Program-made: the position numbers and the translations under genes
Part shown: positions 34,655-43,703 of the stretch, in pieces
Position numbering within the stretch: the first letter of the stretch is position 1
How the letters are laid out: every line of letters starts with the position of its first letter
NCBI GenBank assembly: GCA_963756545.1
Contig: CAVWNY010000003.1
Coordinates: 124,001 to 188,000 of the forward strand
DNA: 64,000 bases
Origin: DATFDN01 sp963756545
Lineage (GTDB): Bacteria > Pseudomonadota > Alphaproteobacteria > Acetobacterales > Acetobacteraceae
Direction of reading: 5' to 3'
The notes under the pieces: generated by a model
What the model was told of the DNA's origin: nothing
Databases searched by the model: none
Seen by the model: the letters and a program-made list of their open reading frames with translations, nothing else

Positions 34655-35233
34655 ATGAGCAGACAGATGCCGGCGGAAGCCGGCGCCGCGCGCACGGTCG
34701 AGCGCGTCGAGACCTTCACCGACGAAGATCTGCACGGCCTCTGCGAGGCGACGCACGCCGCCATTCTCGACGGCGGCGGCTTCGGCTGGATCAGCCCGCC
34801 CGGGCGGCAGTCGCTGGAGACGTATTACCGCGGCGTGCTGCTGGTGCCCGAGCGGTCGCTCTTTCTGGCGCGCGTCGATGGCACCGTCGTCGGCTCCGTC
34901 CAGCTCGTCCGTCCGCCGCGCAACAACGAGGCGCAGGCCTTCGCGGCGACCCTGATGCATTCCTTCATCGCGCCCTATGCGCGCGGCCACGGCATCGCGC
35001 GCCTGCTGACCCTGACCGTCGAGGACGCGGCGCGGGCCTTGGGTTATCAGGTCCTGAACCTGGATGTGCGCGAGACGCAGACCGCCGCTATCAGGCTCTA
35101 TGAATCGCTCGGTTTCGTCCGCTGGGGCGTGCATCCGGGCTACGCGCGCGTCGGCGGGAAGGCGATCCGGGGTTTCTACTACTACAAGCAGTTGCAGACG
35201 CGGGCGGGAGCCAGGCGGCCCGAGGCGGACTGA
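34655..35233 (+). CDS. GNAT acetyltransferase inside the his operon
   Basis: A 192-aa GNAT enzyme. HSFIAPYARGHGIARLLTLT is the acetyl-CoA loop and AIRLYESLGFVRWGVHPGYA the C-terminal motif. It lies one base after hisH, and its stop overlaps the hisA start, so it is translated within the histidine operon. The substrate is unknown. Confidence 0.87.
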   Translation: MSRQMPAEAGAARTVERVETFTDEDLHGLCEATHAAILDGGGFGWISPPGRQSLETYYRGVLLVPERSLFLARVDGTVVGSVQLVRPPRNNEAQAFAATLMHSFIAPYARGHGIARLLTLTVEDAARALGYQVLNLDVRETQTAAIRLYESLGFVRWGVHPGYARVGGKAIRGFYYYKQLQTRAGARRPEAD

Positions 35234-35967
35234 TGCCGCTCACGCTCTATCCCGCGATCGACCTGAAGGATGGCCAATGCGTGCGCCTCCTGCGGGGCGC
35301 GATGGATCAGGCGACGGTCTATTCCCCCGACCCTGCCGCGCAGGCGCGCGCGTGGCAGGACCGCGGCTTCGCCTGGCTGCACGTCGTCGATCTGAACGGC
35401 GCCTTCGCCGGCCGATCGGTCAACGGGGAGGCCGTTCGCGCGGTCCTGGGGACGGTGTCGGTGCCCGTGCAACTCGGCGGCGGCATCCGTGAGCTGGCGG
35501 GGATCGAGGCGTGGCTCGCCGCCGGCGTGCGCCGCGTGATCCTGGGCAGCGCGGCGGTGAAAAGCCCGGACCTGGTCCGCGCCGCCTGTCACGCCTTCCC
35601 CGGCCGCGTCGCCATCGGGATCGACGCCCGCGACGGGATGGTGGCGACCGAGGGCTGGGCCACGACGTCGAGCCTAGCCGCGTACGACCTCGCGCGGCGC
35701 GTCGAGGACGCCGGGGCGGCGGCGATCATCTACACCGACATCGCGCGCGACGGGATGCTGAGCGGACTGAACCTCGCGCAGACCGTGGCGCTGGCCGAGC
35801 GGCTCGCTACCCCGGTCATCGCCTCGGGCGGCGTCGGCGATTTGGAGGATCTGCGTGCCCTGAGGCGGGCGGCGACCGGGACGCGGATCGAGGGCGTGAT
35901 CGTCGGCCGCGCGCTCTACGATGGGCGGATCGACCCGAGCGCCGCGCTCGCGCTGCTGGCCGACTGA
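35233..35967 (+). CDS. hisA: Phosphoribosylformimino-5-aminoimidazole carboxamide ribotide isomerase
   Basis: A 244-aa TIM barrel. MPLTLYPAIDLKDGQCVRLL holds the N-half catalytic Asp, VPVQLGGGIRELAGIEAWLA the first phosphate loop, and IIYTDIARDGMLSGLNLAQT the second catalytic Asp. It acts before HisF/HisH in the pathway. Confidence 0.95.
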   Translation: MPLTLYPAIDLKDGQCVRLLRGAMDQATVYSPDPAAQARAWQDRGFAWLHVVDLNGAFAGRSVNGEAVRAVLGTVSVPVQLGGGIRELAGIEAWLAAGVRRVILGSAAVKSPDLVRAACHAFPGRVAIGIDARDGMVATEGWATTSSLAAYDLARRVEDAGAAAIIYTDIARDGMLSGLNLAQTVALAERLATPVIASGGVGDLEDLRALRRAATGTRIEGVIVGRALYDGRIDPSAALALLAD

Positions 35968-36029
35968 GCCCGGAGCTAGCCCCGCGCGCAACGCTTGCGC
36001 GGCGCGGCGGCGCGCTGTTCAAAGAGACG

Positions 36030-36800
<771 letters not shown>

Positions 36801-36811
36801 GGGCGGTCGGT

Positions 36812-37348
36812 ATGGCGAAATCCGTCAAGAAAAAGCCGACCAAGCGAGCGACGGCGAAGGAGAAGCAGCGCAAGCCGAAGAAGCTGGTCCCGAAGCCGAG
36901 CGCGCGCCGGCCCAAGGCCGCCAAGCCTAACCCTGCCCTTGCAAATTCCGTCCACGAGCCGGCGCGGCCGCCGCTCGCGCTCGGGCCGGGGTCGGCGGTC
37001 CTCGATCGGCTGTTCGCGGTCGTCATGGACCGCCGGGCCGCCGATCCGGCGGTGAGCCACTCGGCGCGGCTGCTGTCGCGCGGCATCGCCAAGGTGGCGC
37101 AGAAGTTCGGCGAGGAATCCGTCGAATGCCTGATCGAGGCGGTGGCCGGCAACGGCGCGGCCGTGATCGCGGAGAGCGCCGACGTGCTCTACCATCTCAT
37201 CGTGCTGTGGGTGGCGAGCGGTGTGCGTCCCGAGCAGGTATGGTCCGAGCTGAAGCGGCGCGAGGGCGTGAGCGGAATCGCCGAGAAGGCCGGCCGCGCC
37301 CGCGCGCTGCCGGTTGCCTTCGGACTGGATACGACGAAAATCCCCTGA
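36812..37348 (+). CDS. hisE: Phosphoribosyl-ATP diphosphatase with Lys-rich N-terminal extension
   Basis: The C-terminal ~115 residues are HisE: VLDRLFAVVMDRRAADPAVS, LLSRGIAKVAQKFGEESVEC and ESADVLYHLIVLWVASGV (the EExxE/ExxD metal residues). The normal length is about 105-110, but this protein has 178. Residues 1-60 are KKKPTKRATAKEKQRKPKKL-like, strongly basic and Pro/Ala rich. ATG 36812 is the only suitable start upstream of the domain. Confidence 0.93.
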   Translation: MAKSVKKKPTKRATAKEKQRKPKKLVPKPSARRPKAAKPNPALANSVHEPARPPLALGPGSAVLDRLFAVVMDRRAADPAVSHSARLLSRGIAKVAQKFGEESVECLIEAVAGNGAAVIAESADVLYHLIVLWVASGVRPEQVWSELKRREGVSGIAEKAGRARALPVAFGLDTTKIP

Positions 37349-37375
37349 TCTCTGTCTCGACGAAGGAAACCCGCG

Positions 37376-37759
37376 ATGCCCGTCAGCGGCGTGCCGCCCT
37401 ATGACGAGGGCAACATCTTCGCCCGCATCCTCCGCGGCGAGATCCCGTGCAAGAAGGTCTATGAGGACGAATGGGCGCTGGCCTTCCACGACATCGCCGC
37501 GCAGGCGCCGGTGCATGTGCTGGTGATTCCCAAGGGCAAGTGGTGCGCCTGGGCGGATTTCAGCGCGGAAGCGAGCGATCAGGAGATCGCGGGCTTCGTC
37601 CGCGCCGTCGGCAAGGTCGCGAAGCAACTCGGCCTGGAGGCGCCGGGCTATCGGCTGCTCGTCAACATGGGGGCGGACTCCGGCCAGGAGGTGGCGCATC
37701 TGCACGTGCATATCTTCGGCGGAAGGCCGCTGGGGCGGATGCTGGCTGGGGGCGTTTAG
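37376..37759 (+). CDS. HIT-family (HinT-like) nucleotide hydrolase
   Basis: A 127-aa histidine-triad protein; AHLHVHIFGGRPLGRM holds HxHxHxx. NIFARILRGEIPCKKVYEDE is the family start. It hydrolyses purine phosphoramidates. It follows hisE by 27 bp and is the last gene of the his operon, a common alphaproteobacterial position. Confidence 0.94.
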   Translation: MPVSGVPPYDEGNIFARILRGEIPCKKVYEDEWALAFHDIAAQAPVHVLVIPKGKWCAWADFSAEASDQEIAGFVRAVGKVAKQLGLEAPGYRLLVNMGADSGQEVAHLHVHIFGGRPLGRMLAGGV

Positions 37760-37830
37760 GATAGGACCATTACGATCCACGACACTCTTTTCGGTGGCCG
37801 CCCCGGTGATGTGTTCACCGCCTGGCGCGA

Positions 37831-38558
37831 TTACTGGGATGGCTGCCGATCGAACCCGAGCTCTAGGATGCTCACCGCGGCGCCGACGCGCGACGCCGTT
37901 CGGCGGAGGCTTGCCGGCCAGCCCTCGACGCGCAGCCGCTTCGGCAGCCGCTGACCCGCATGCGCGGCTGCATCGATGTGGACGGCGATCGGGCGATGGT
38001 CGGACGCCTCCCGCAAGAGTGCCCGCGCCCCCACGCAGGCCAGGCCGCGCACCAGGCAGCGGTCGATTCGCAAGGGCACCAAGTCTCCGGCGATGTGCGT
38101 GGGCTCGCGCGGCCCAACGTCGCGAAAGCCGCGCAGCAACGCCGGGCCGACAAGGTTGTAGTCGCCCAGCACGGCAGCACGGGGGGGAGAGCCTCGGCGA
38201 TGCGCCGGAGCTGCCGGCGGTTCAGGACCTGACCGTGCGAGAGGTGAACATTCGCGACCGCGAACTCCCCGAGATCCAGGATCTGGCAGACACGGTCGAA
38301 CATCGTCCCGGACGGCAACGGCAGCACGATCGGGGAGGTGGGCAGCGGCACCGGACTCCACACCGCGAGGCCGTGGACCCGGCTCGGCAATGGGCTGCGC
38401 AAGTAGTGGCCTCCGACCTCGTCGATAAGGCCGTCCATTGCGGGGGTTGCCTCCTGCATCAGGAGGAGATCCGGCCGTTCCCGACGAATCAGGGCGACGA
38501 CGTCGGCCAGCGACGCTCCGGTCAGGCAAAGCAGGTTCCAGCTGATGATCTTGGTCAT
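37831..38558 (-). pseudogene. Endonuclease/exonuclease/phosphatase family protein, frameshift in a C run
   Basis: Would be 242 aa. Frame one: MTKIISWNLLCLTGASLADV, LLLMQEATPAMDGL, FAVANVHLSHGQVLNRRQLR, EALPP. Frame two continues RAAVLGDYNLVGPALLRGF and EASDHRPIAVHID. The catalytic Asn, Glu, GDYN and SDH motifs of the EEP fold are all present, split by a run of seven C (38181-38187, seen as G on the plus strand) where eight would restore the frame. Homopolymer sequence error or recent loss. Confidence 0.83.
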
Positions 38559-38743
38559 TGCCGAGAAGTAGATGGGAAACCGGAATGCGGCAACGCACCA
38601 TGTGCCCTGCATGGCTGGCCCCTGATTCGGGCCGAGGAGGCGCCGCATCTGCGCGTACCATCTTTGGGGTGCCGCTGGCGATGCTGGCTGGCGCGGTCAA
38701 CGAGGCCAGCTATAAAGCGGCGCCCACCGAGAGGAGCCATGCG

Positions 38744-39724
38744 ATGCATGAGCACGCCGCCACCATGGCTTCCCTGCCGCTCGGCAATCTGCCCGACGCG
38801 CGCTATCCCGACCCGCGCATCGAGGCGTTGGACGGGCGGTTCCGCTGCAAGCAGGGCAACGCCGCCGTCGAGCGGATCGCGAGCGGGTTCCGCTGGGCGG
38901 AAGGGCCGGTCTATTTCCGCGACCTCGGCTGCCTGATCTGGAGCGACATTCCCAACAATCGGATGCTGCGCTGGCTGGAGGAGGACGGGCATGTCAGCGT
39001 CTTTCGCGCGCCGTCGCACTACGCCAACGGCAACACCCGCGACCGCGAGGGCCGGCTGATCACCTGCGAGCACGACACGCGCCGCGTGAGCCGCACCGAG
39101 CATGACGGACGCGTCACCGTGCTGATCGACCGCTTCGAGGGCAAGCGGCTGAACGCGCCGAACGATCTGGTCGTGGCGGGCGACGGGGCGGTGTGGTTCA
39201 CCGATCCGGGCTACGGGATCGACGGCCCGTACGAAGGCCACAAGGCCGAGGCCGAACTGGGCCGCGATGTCTACCGATTGGATCCGCACACCGGCGCGGC
39301 GGCGGTTGCGGCGGATGATTTCGTGCGGCCGAACGGGCTCTGCTTTTCCCCCGATGAGCGCCTTCTCTACATCGTAGATTCGGGCATCTCGCACGGCGGC
39401 CCCGCGCACATCCGGGTCTTTGACGTGGACGGGGCGCGCCTGGTCAACGGCCGCATCTTCGCCGAGGACTTCGCCCCCGGCATGGCCGATGGGGTACGGA
39501 GCGACGTGCATGGAAACATCTGGGCGAGCATGGGTTGGGGCGATCCCGGCGAGGACGGGGTGCGCTGCTACGCGCCCACCGGCGAGCTGATCGGCAAGGT
39601 TCACCTGCCCGAGGCCTGCGCCAATCTCTGTTTCGGCGGCAAGAAGCGGGACCGGCTGTTCATGTGCGCGAGCACGTCCGTGTATGCGGTCTATCTGAAT
39701 GTCGAGGGGGCACAGGTACCGTAG
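38744..39724 (+). CDS. SMP-30/gluconolactonase family protein
   Basis: A 326-aa beta-propeller lactonase. SGFRWAEGPVYFRDLGCLIW carries the metal Glu, GKRLNAPNDLVVAGDGAVWF the Asn-Asp motif, and LLYIVDSGISHGGPAHIRVF a later blade. GAGGAG lies before ATG 38744. It hydrolyses sugar lactones or related esters. Confidence 0.88.
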   Translation: MHEHAATMASLPLGNLPDARYPDPRIEALDGRFRCKQGNAAVERIASGFRWAEGPVYFRDLGCLIWSDIPNNRMLRWLEEDGHVSVFRAPSHYANGNTRDREGRLITCEHDTRRVSRTEHDGRVTVLIDRFEGKRLNAPNDLVVAGDGAVWFTDPGYGIDGPYEGHKAEAELGRDVYRLDPHTGAAAVAADDFVRPNGLCFSPDERLLYIVDSGISHGGPAHIRVFDVDGARLVNGRIFAEDFAPGMADGVRSDVHGNIWASMGWGDPGEDGVRCYAPTGELIGKVHLPEACANLCFGGKKRDRLFMCASTSVYAVYLNVEGAQVP

Positions 39725-39782
39725 GTTTTGGACGGGATAGCCTGCAGTACGCCGGCTGGCCGGCGACGCCGGTGGTTGCGAC

Positions 39783-41297
39783 CTAGCGCCAACGACCAAG
39801 CGGGTCAGCGGCCATTGAGGCCTTCCGCAGGCACTCCATCACGGCGCGCAGCGGGCGCGTCACCCGCCAGGAGGTCGAGGTTTCGAGTGCGGCCACGCGC
39901 GCCCGCAGGGCTCCGAGCTCTCCCGCCTCCACCGGAGATTGCCGCTGCACCGTCCCGACGAACAGGCCGCGCGGCGCGGGCATGAAGCAGCCGTCCAGCA
40001 GCCCCTCGGCGATCAAGGCCCGGATACCCTCCGCCAAGCCGGCGTGCTGGGGGCCGGTGTCGTGGAACACCACAACCGCCCCGTTCGCCAAGCTGCCGTA
40101 GACGTGCCGGAACTCAGCGCAGCGCAGGCCGACCTCTAAGTCAAAGAGCGCGAATTCCACTTTGTCGGGCGGCTGGATATCGAGGCTGCGGCCCACCACC
40201 ACCTCGACCCAGTCCAGCAGATCAGCGGCCTGGATTTCGGCACGCGCGTACCGCGCCACCTCCGGGGCGACTTCGACCGTGGTCAGCCGGCCGAACCCAT
40301 TGGCGCGCAACGCCGTGCCGATCGCCACCGCGGAACGCCCGAGCCAAGTTCCGGTCTCGATCGCGCACGCCGGCTTGACCAAGCGCACCAGAGTATGGAT
40401 TGCATCGAGGACTTCCAACTCGGCAGTCCACCCGTCGAACATCGACCAGAGCTGCGCCGGCTTGCCGCTGACATCGCCCATCGTCTTTTCCGGCTGCAGC
40501 GCCGCATGTGGGAAGACGATCGAACTGCGCTGCGGATGAGGCTGCTCTTGTGCTGCGGCGACCCTGCCTTGCCAGCCTTCAACCCCGAGCCACGGCTTGG
40601 CGGCATAGTTCTGATGGTAATAATCCGGCGCGCGCGCGAACTCATTAACCTCGTGGCCGATGTTGCGCACGTAATATCTGTCCGACCAGGCGCACCACAG
40701 TCCAAGGGCTTTGACGTCGGCAGAAAGCCGCCTATCATCCGGGAGCGTGAAGCCAGCGACCGCCGGGGCCGGAAGGTTGTGGACACGGATGCCGTGCGCG
40801 CGAAAAACCGATGCCGGGAGAATTGACGAGGTTCCCACGTTGCCGTGCGCCTCATAAACGATCTTGCCGCAGGCGAAGCGAAGATTCCCGGGCTTGACTT
40901 CCCAAACTTCGTCGTCGGTCGGCGTCAGGCCATGCAGCGACAGCTGCCCGAGTGCGGCAAACGCGTCGAAGCAATCGCGCACGTGCTCCGCCCATCCCGG
41001 CAGGAACAGCTGATCGTTCTCGGTGATATGGATCAACTCACCGCTGGCGTGCTCCAAGGCGACATTGACGGCCTCCCCGCCGAGGTTCGCGTCCAAGAGG
41101 AGCGCAGCCTTGCAGGGAGTGCGCGCAATGATCGCGCGCGCCCCGTCGGTATTGGCGTTGTCGACGATGATGAGTTCCGCCGCCCCCGTCACCGTCGCCA
41201 GGTAGGATCGGAGCGTCTTCTCGAGTAGGGTCTCGCGGTTCCAGTTCAGGACGATCGTGCTGAGACACCTCACTGTCGACGCCCCCGTGCAGTGCAC
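39783..41297 (-). CDS. Glycosyltransferase-like plus SAM methyltransferase fusion
   Basis: A 504-aa two-domain protein. Residues ~10-250 resemble a GT-A glycosyltransferase (LSTIVLNWNRETLLEKTLRS; ELIIVDNANTDGA; LIHITENDQLFLPGW; note DxD is replaced by END). Residues ~290-450 resemble a class I methyltransferase of the CmcI type (AIETGTWLGRSAVAIGTALR; FALFDLEVGLRCAEFRHVYG; AVVVFHDTG). A tail ETSTSWRVTRPLRAVME is typical of glycosyltransferase proteins. GTG 41297 is used; GTG 41273 is equally possible. Confidence 0.75.
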   Translation of the reverse strand: MHCTGASTVRCLSTIVLNWNRETLLEKTLRSYLATVTGAAELIIVDNANTDGARAIIARTPCKAALLLDANLGGEAVNVALEHASGELIHITENDQLFLPGWAEHVRDCFDAFAALGQLSLHGLTPTDDEVWEVKPGNLRFACGKIVYEAHGNVGTSSILPASVFRAHGIRVHNLPAPAVAGFTLPDDRRLSADVKALGLWCAWSDRYYVRNIGHEVNEFARAPDYYHQNYAAKPWLGVEGWQGRVAAAQEQPHPQRSSIVFPHAALQPEKTMGDVSGKPAQLWSMFDGWTAELEVLDAIHTLVRLVKPACAIETGTWLGRSAVAIGTALRANGFGRLTTVEVAPEVARYARAEIQAADLLDWVEVVVGRSLDIQPPDKVEFALFDLEVGLRCAEFRHVYGSLANGAVVVFHDTGPQHAGLAEGIRALIAEGLLDGCFMPAPRGLFVGTVQRQSPVEAGELGALRARVAALETSTSWRVTRPLRAVMECLRKASMAADPLGRWR

Positions 41298-41716
41298 TGC
41301 AACATACGGCCGACCGGCGGGTCACTCGGGCGTAGCGGATTGTGGGTCGGGGGGATCATGGTCGGGATCCGGGTTTTTCTATGCGACGAACAGCTTCATG
41401 AACAAGCTGGCGACCACCTCGGCTGCCCGGCGGACTGCCCTCATCCGCGCCGGCATCGCCCAGCGCCTCGTAGACCTCGGTGATCATTGTGGTGATGCGT
41501 GTCTCCAGCTTCGAAATGTAGGGGCTCGCAACTCGGGTGCCTACCCTGGCGAGCAGCACTCGCAACGCGGTCATGGTCGCCAACGCAATCCCCTGCCTAG
41601 CTCCCAGCGGCGCCCTGCTGTTCGTTCCCGCAGGATCCAACCTCGCGCCCACGTTCCGTTTCGTGCGCCTGGATTCCCGCTTTCGCGGGAATCACGGACC
41701 AGAAGTCGATGTTAGG
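41298..41716. other. Intergenic stretch (about 420 bp) without a supported gene
   Basis: A 98-codon minus-strand reading (41356-41652) includes LETRITTMITEVYEALGDAG and, in a second frame, AAEVVASLFMKLFVA, so it could be a decayed helical gene, but start, ribosome site and homology are lacking. The right end carries a REP-like palindrome. Confidence 0.4.
41672..41693. repeat. REP-like palindrome GATTCCCGC-TTTC-GCGGGAATC
   Basis: Perfect 9-bp arms and 4-base loop. This CTGGATTCCCGC...GCGGGAATC unit is a widespread proteobacterial palindromic repeat. It lies just after the mbfA stop and could end transcripts. Confidence 0.75.
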
Positions 41717-42673
41717 CTACGCGCTCCCGATCAGCACGCCGCAGGCGAAGACCAGCGCCCCGCCCAGCGCCACCTGAAGCGTGGCGGAGACGGGGGGCGT
41801 GTCCATGAACTTCCAGCGGATCCAACTGATCGCCGCCAGCTCCAGCACCACCACGGCGATGGCGACGGCGATCGCCGTCGGGAACGAAGGGATCAGGAAA
41901 GGGATCGTGTGCCCGATCCCGCCGAGCGTCGTCATCAGTCCGGTGATCGCGCCCCGGATCAGTGGCTGGCCGCGTCCGGTCAGGCTGCCGTTGTCGGACA
42001 GCGCCTCGGCAAAGCCCATCGAGATCCCGGCGCCGACGGAGGCGGCGAGGCCGACCAGGAAGGCGTCGTACGAACGACCGGTGGCGAAGGCCGAGGCGAA
42101 GACCGGGGCGAGGGTGGAAACCGACCCGTCCATCAGCCCCGCCAGACCCGGCTGGACGACGCGCAGCACGAATTGCCGGCGCGCCGCCTTGTCCTCCTCC
42201 TGGCGCACCGGCTCGGGCAGGTTTTCCGCCTTCAGCCGGCTGGCGATGTGCTCGTGGGCGGCTTCGGCCTCGGCGAGATCGCCCAGAAGCTTGCGGACCG
42301 AGGCGTCGGTGGTGCGGGAGGCGGCGCGGCGATAGAAGCGCTGCGTCTCCAGCTCCATGCTCTCGGCGAGATCGCGCACGGCGTCGAGCCCCAGCGGGCG
42401 GATTTGCCAGACCGGCTTGCGGCGCAGGAAGCCGCGCACGTCGTGGCGGCGGATCAGCAGGATATGCTCGCCGAACCTGTGGCGGTACAGCTCGATCAGC
42501 CGCCGCCGGTGTTCGCTCTCCTCGGCCGCCATATCGGTGAACAGGCGCGCGCTGGCAGGATAGTCCTCCCGAAGACCCTCGGCGATGTCGGCGTAGATGC
42601 GCCCGTCCTCCTCCTCGTTGGAGATGGCGAGGGCGAGAACCTCGCGTTCGGAGAGATCGGAGAAGTCGCGCAT
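41717..42673 (-). CDS. mbfA: Membrane-bound ferritin MbfA (ferritin-like domain plus VIT1/CCC1 transporter)
   Basis: A 318-aa protein. Residues ~10-165 are a ferritin-like di-iron domain (ISNEEEDGRIYADIAEGL; AAEESEHRRRLIELY; SMELETQRFYRRAA; AEAEAAHEHIASRL, with ExxH pairs). Residues ~170-318 are a VIT1/CCC1-type membrane domain. In rhizobia MbfA exports iron and protects against peroxide under Irr control. A TGCAA-N13-TTGCA inverted repeat lies upstream. Confidence 0.92.
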   Translation of the reverse strand: MRDFSDLSEREVLALAISNEEEDGRIYADIAEGLREDYPASARLFTDMAAEESEHRRRLIELYRHRFGEHILLIRRHDVRGFLRRKPVWQIRPLGLDAVRDLAESMELETQRFYRRAASRTTDASVRKLLGDLAEAEAAHEHIASRLKAENLPEPVRQEEDKAARRQFVLRVVQPGLAGLMDGSVSTLAPVFASAFATGRSYDAFLVGLAASVGAGISMGFAEALSDNGSLTGRGQPLIRGAITGLMTTLGGIGHTIPFLIPSFPTAIAVAIAVVVLELAAISWIRWKFMDTPPVSATLQVALGGALVFACGVLIGSA

Positions 42674-42714
42674 GGGGGCTATGTCCGATTCGGGGTGCGC
42701 GCCGTCAACCCAAG

Positions 42715-42737
42715 TGCAATGATAAGAGTGACTTGCA
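42715..42737. promoter_or_regulatory. Inverted repeat TGCAA-N13-TTGCA upstream of mbfA, candidate iron-responsive operator
   Basis: TGCAATGATAAGAGTGACTTGCA-like 23-base site with 5-bp perfect arms and an AT-rich centre including AATGATAA. It is 42 bases upstream of the mbfA ATG. It resembles alphaproteobacterial Fur/Mur/Irr operators only loosely. The rest of the 190-bp divergent region holds nothing else clear. Confidence 0.45.
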
Positions 42738-42862
42738 TTCGCGGCCCCGTATTAGGTCCGGATGCCGGGGCGGGGCGCGTTCAAGTTAGCGGGAGAGCCG
42801 GAAGCTGGCCGTTGCCGCGCTGATTAGGTATCCTGGACGCAATTCATCAAGGAGACCTGCGG

Positions 42863-43657
42863 ATGCGCTCGGCCCTTCTCTCGTTCACCCTCCTGACGGC
42901 GCTCGCCGTCACGCCGGCGATGGCCCAGATGCAACAGGGCTATGGCGCTGCACCAGGGAATATGACCAACGGCAACGTGCCCAACGGCGCGATGGCGAAT
43001 CCCAACATGCCGGCCGAGGAGCCGGCCGGACCCTTCGTTGGCGGCGTGCCCGCGCCACCTAGCCACCAGCCGATGTCTCGCCGCGCCACCAACATCAATC
43101 GCGGAGACACGCGATCGTTGATATCGCCGAGCCTCCCGGCGCCCCCGGTGGGAGCGAATGCGGATGCGACGCAATATTTGCAGGCGGCGCAAAACGCGCT
43201 CAGCCGAAACCGGACGGGCGAGGCGCAGGCCGCGTTGGAGAATGCCGAGACCTTCCTGCTGAACCGCTCGGTCCCGCAAGGAATGGTGAACCAGCCGGAC
43301 CAGAGCCCGGCGGTGCGCAACATCAACGGCGCGTTACAGGCCCTTGCCGAAGGCGATCGCGGCCGCAGCATGGATCTGATCAATCAGGCCATCCCGCTCG
43401 CGCAGCAGTATGAAGCGATGACGAACGGCTCCGGGGTGCAGCCAGCCACGAACTATGGTGGCGGCGGCTACCCGAACGGGAACGGCTCTCAGCCCGGAAT
43501 GAACGCCGGGAATTACCCATCCGGCCCGGGGATACAAAATGGGATGCAGCCTCCGATGCAGCCGGGAATGAACGGTTATCAGGGCAACTATCAGCCTCGG
43601 CCTGGCATGGGCGGCCAGCCCGGGCCCGGGGGTTACGCTGGTCAGCCGGCGCGCTGA
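42863..43657 (+). CDS. Exported Gly/Asn/Pro/Gln-rich protein of unknown function
   Basis: A 264-aa protein with signal peptide MRSALLSFTLLTALAVTPAM(AQ). A middle part (TQYLQAAQNALSRNRTGEAQ; SMDLINQAIPLAQQYEA) is helical and repeat-like; the flanks are low-complexity (NYGGGGYPNGNGSQ; GMQPPMQPGMNGYQ). It is periplasmic or surface-exposed by prediction. GGAGACC precedes ATG 42863. I recognise no domain. Confidence 0.78.
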   Translation: MRSALLSFTLLTALAVTPAMAQMQQGYGAAPGNMTNGNVPNGAMANPNMPAEEPAGPFVGGVPAPPSHQPMSRRATNINRGDTRSLISPSLPAPPVGANADATQYLQAAQNALSRNRTGEAQAALENAETFLLNRSVPQGMVNQPDQSPAVRNINGALQALAEGDRGRSMDLINQAIPLAQQYEAMTNGSGVQPATNYGGGGYPNGNGSQPGMNAGNYPSGPGIQNGMQPPMQPGMNGYQGNYQPRPGMGGQPGPGGYAGQPAR

Positions 43658-43664
43658 GGAACAG

Positions 43665-43696
43665 CCCCTCCCCCGTAATCCTCGCGGGGGATGGGG
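43665..43696. terminator. Bidirectional hairpin between convergent genes
   Basis: CCCCTCCCCCG pairs with CGGGGGATGGGG around a nine-base loop, between the exported protein and the M16 protease genes. No T-tract is present, so the termination role is inferred from position. Confidence 0.5.
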
Positions 43697-43703
43697 TGGC
43701 TCT

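Noticed and set aside
41356..41652. 98-codon minus-strand gene
   Set aside because: No ribosome site, no homology, and the reading shifts frame before a plausible end.
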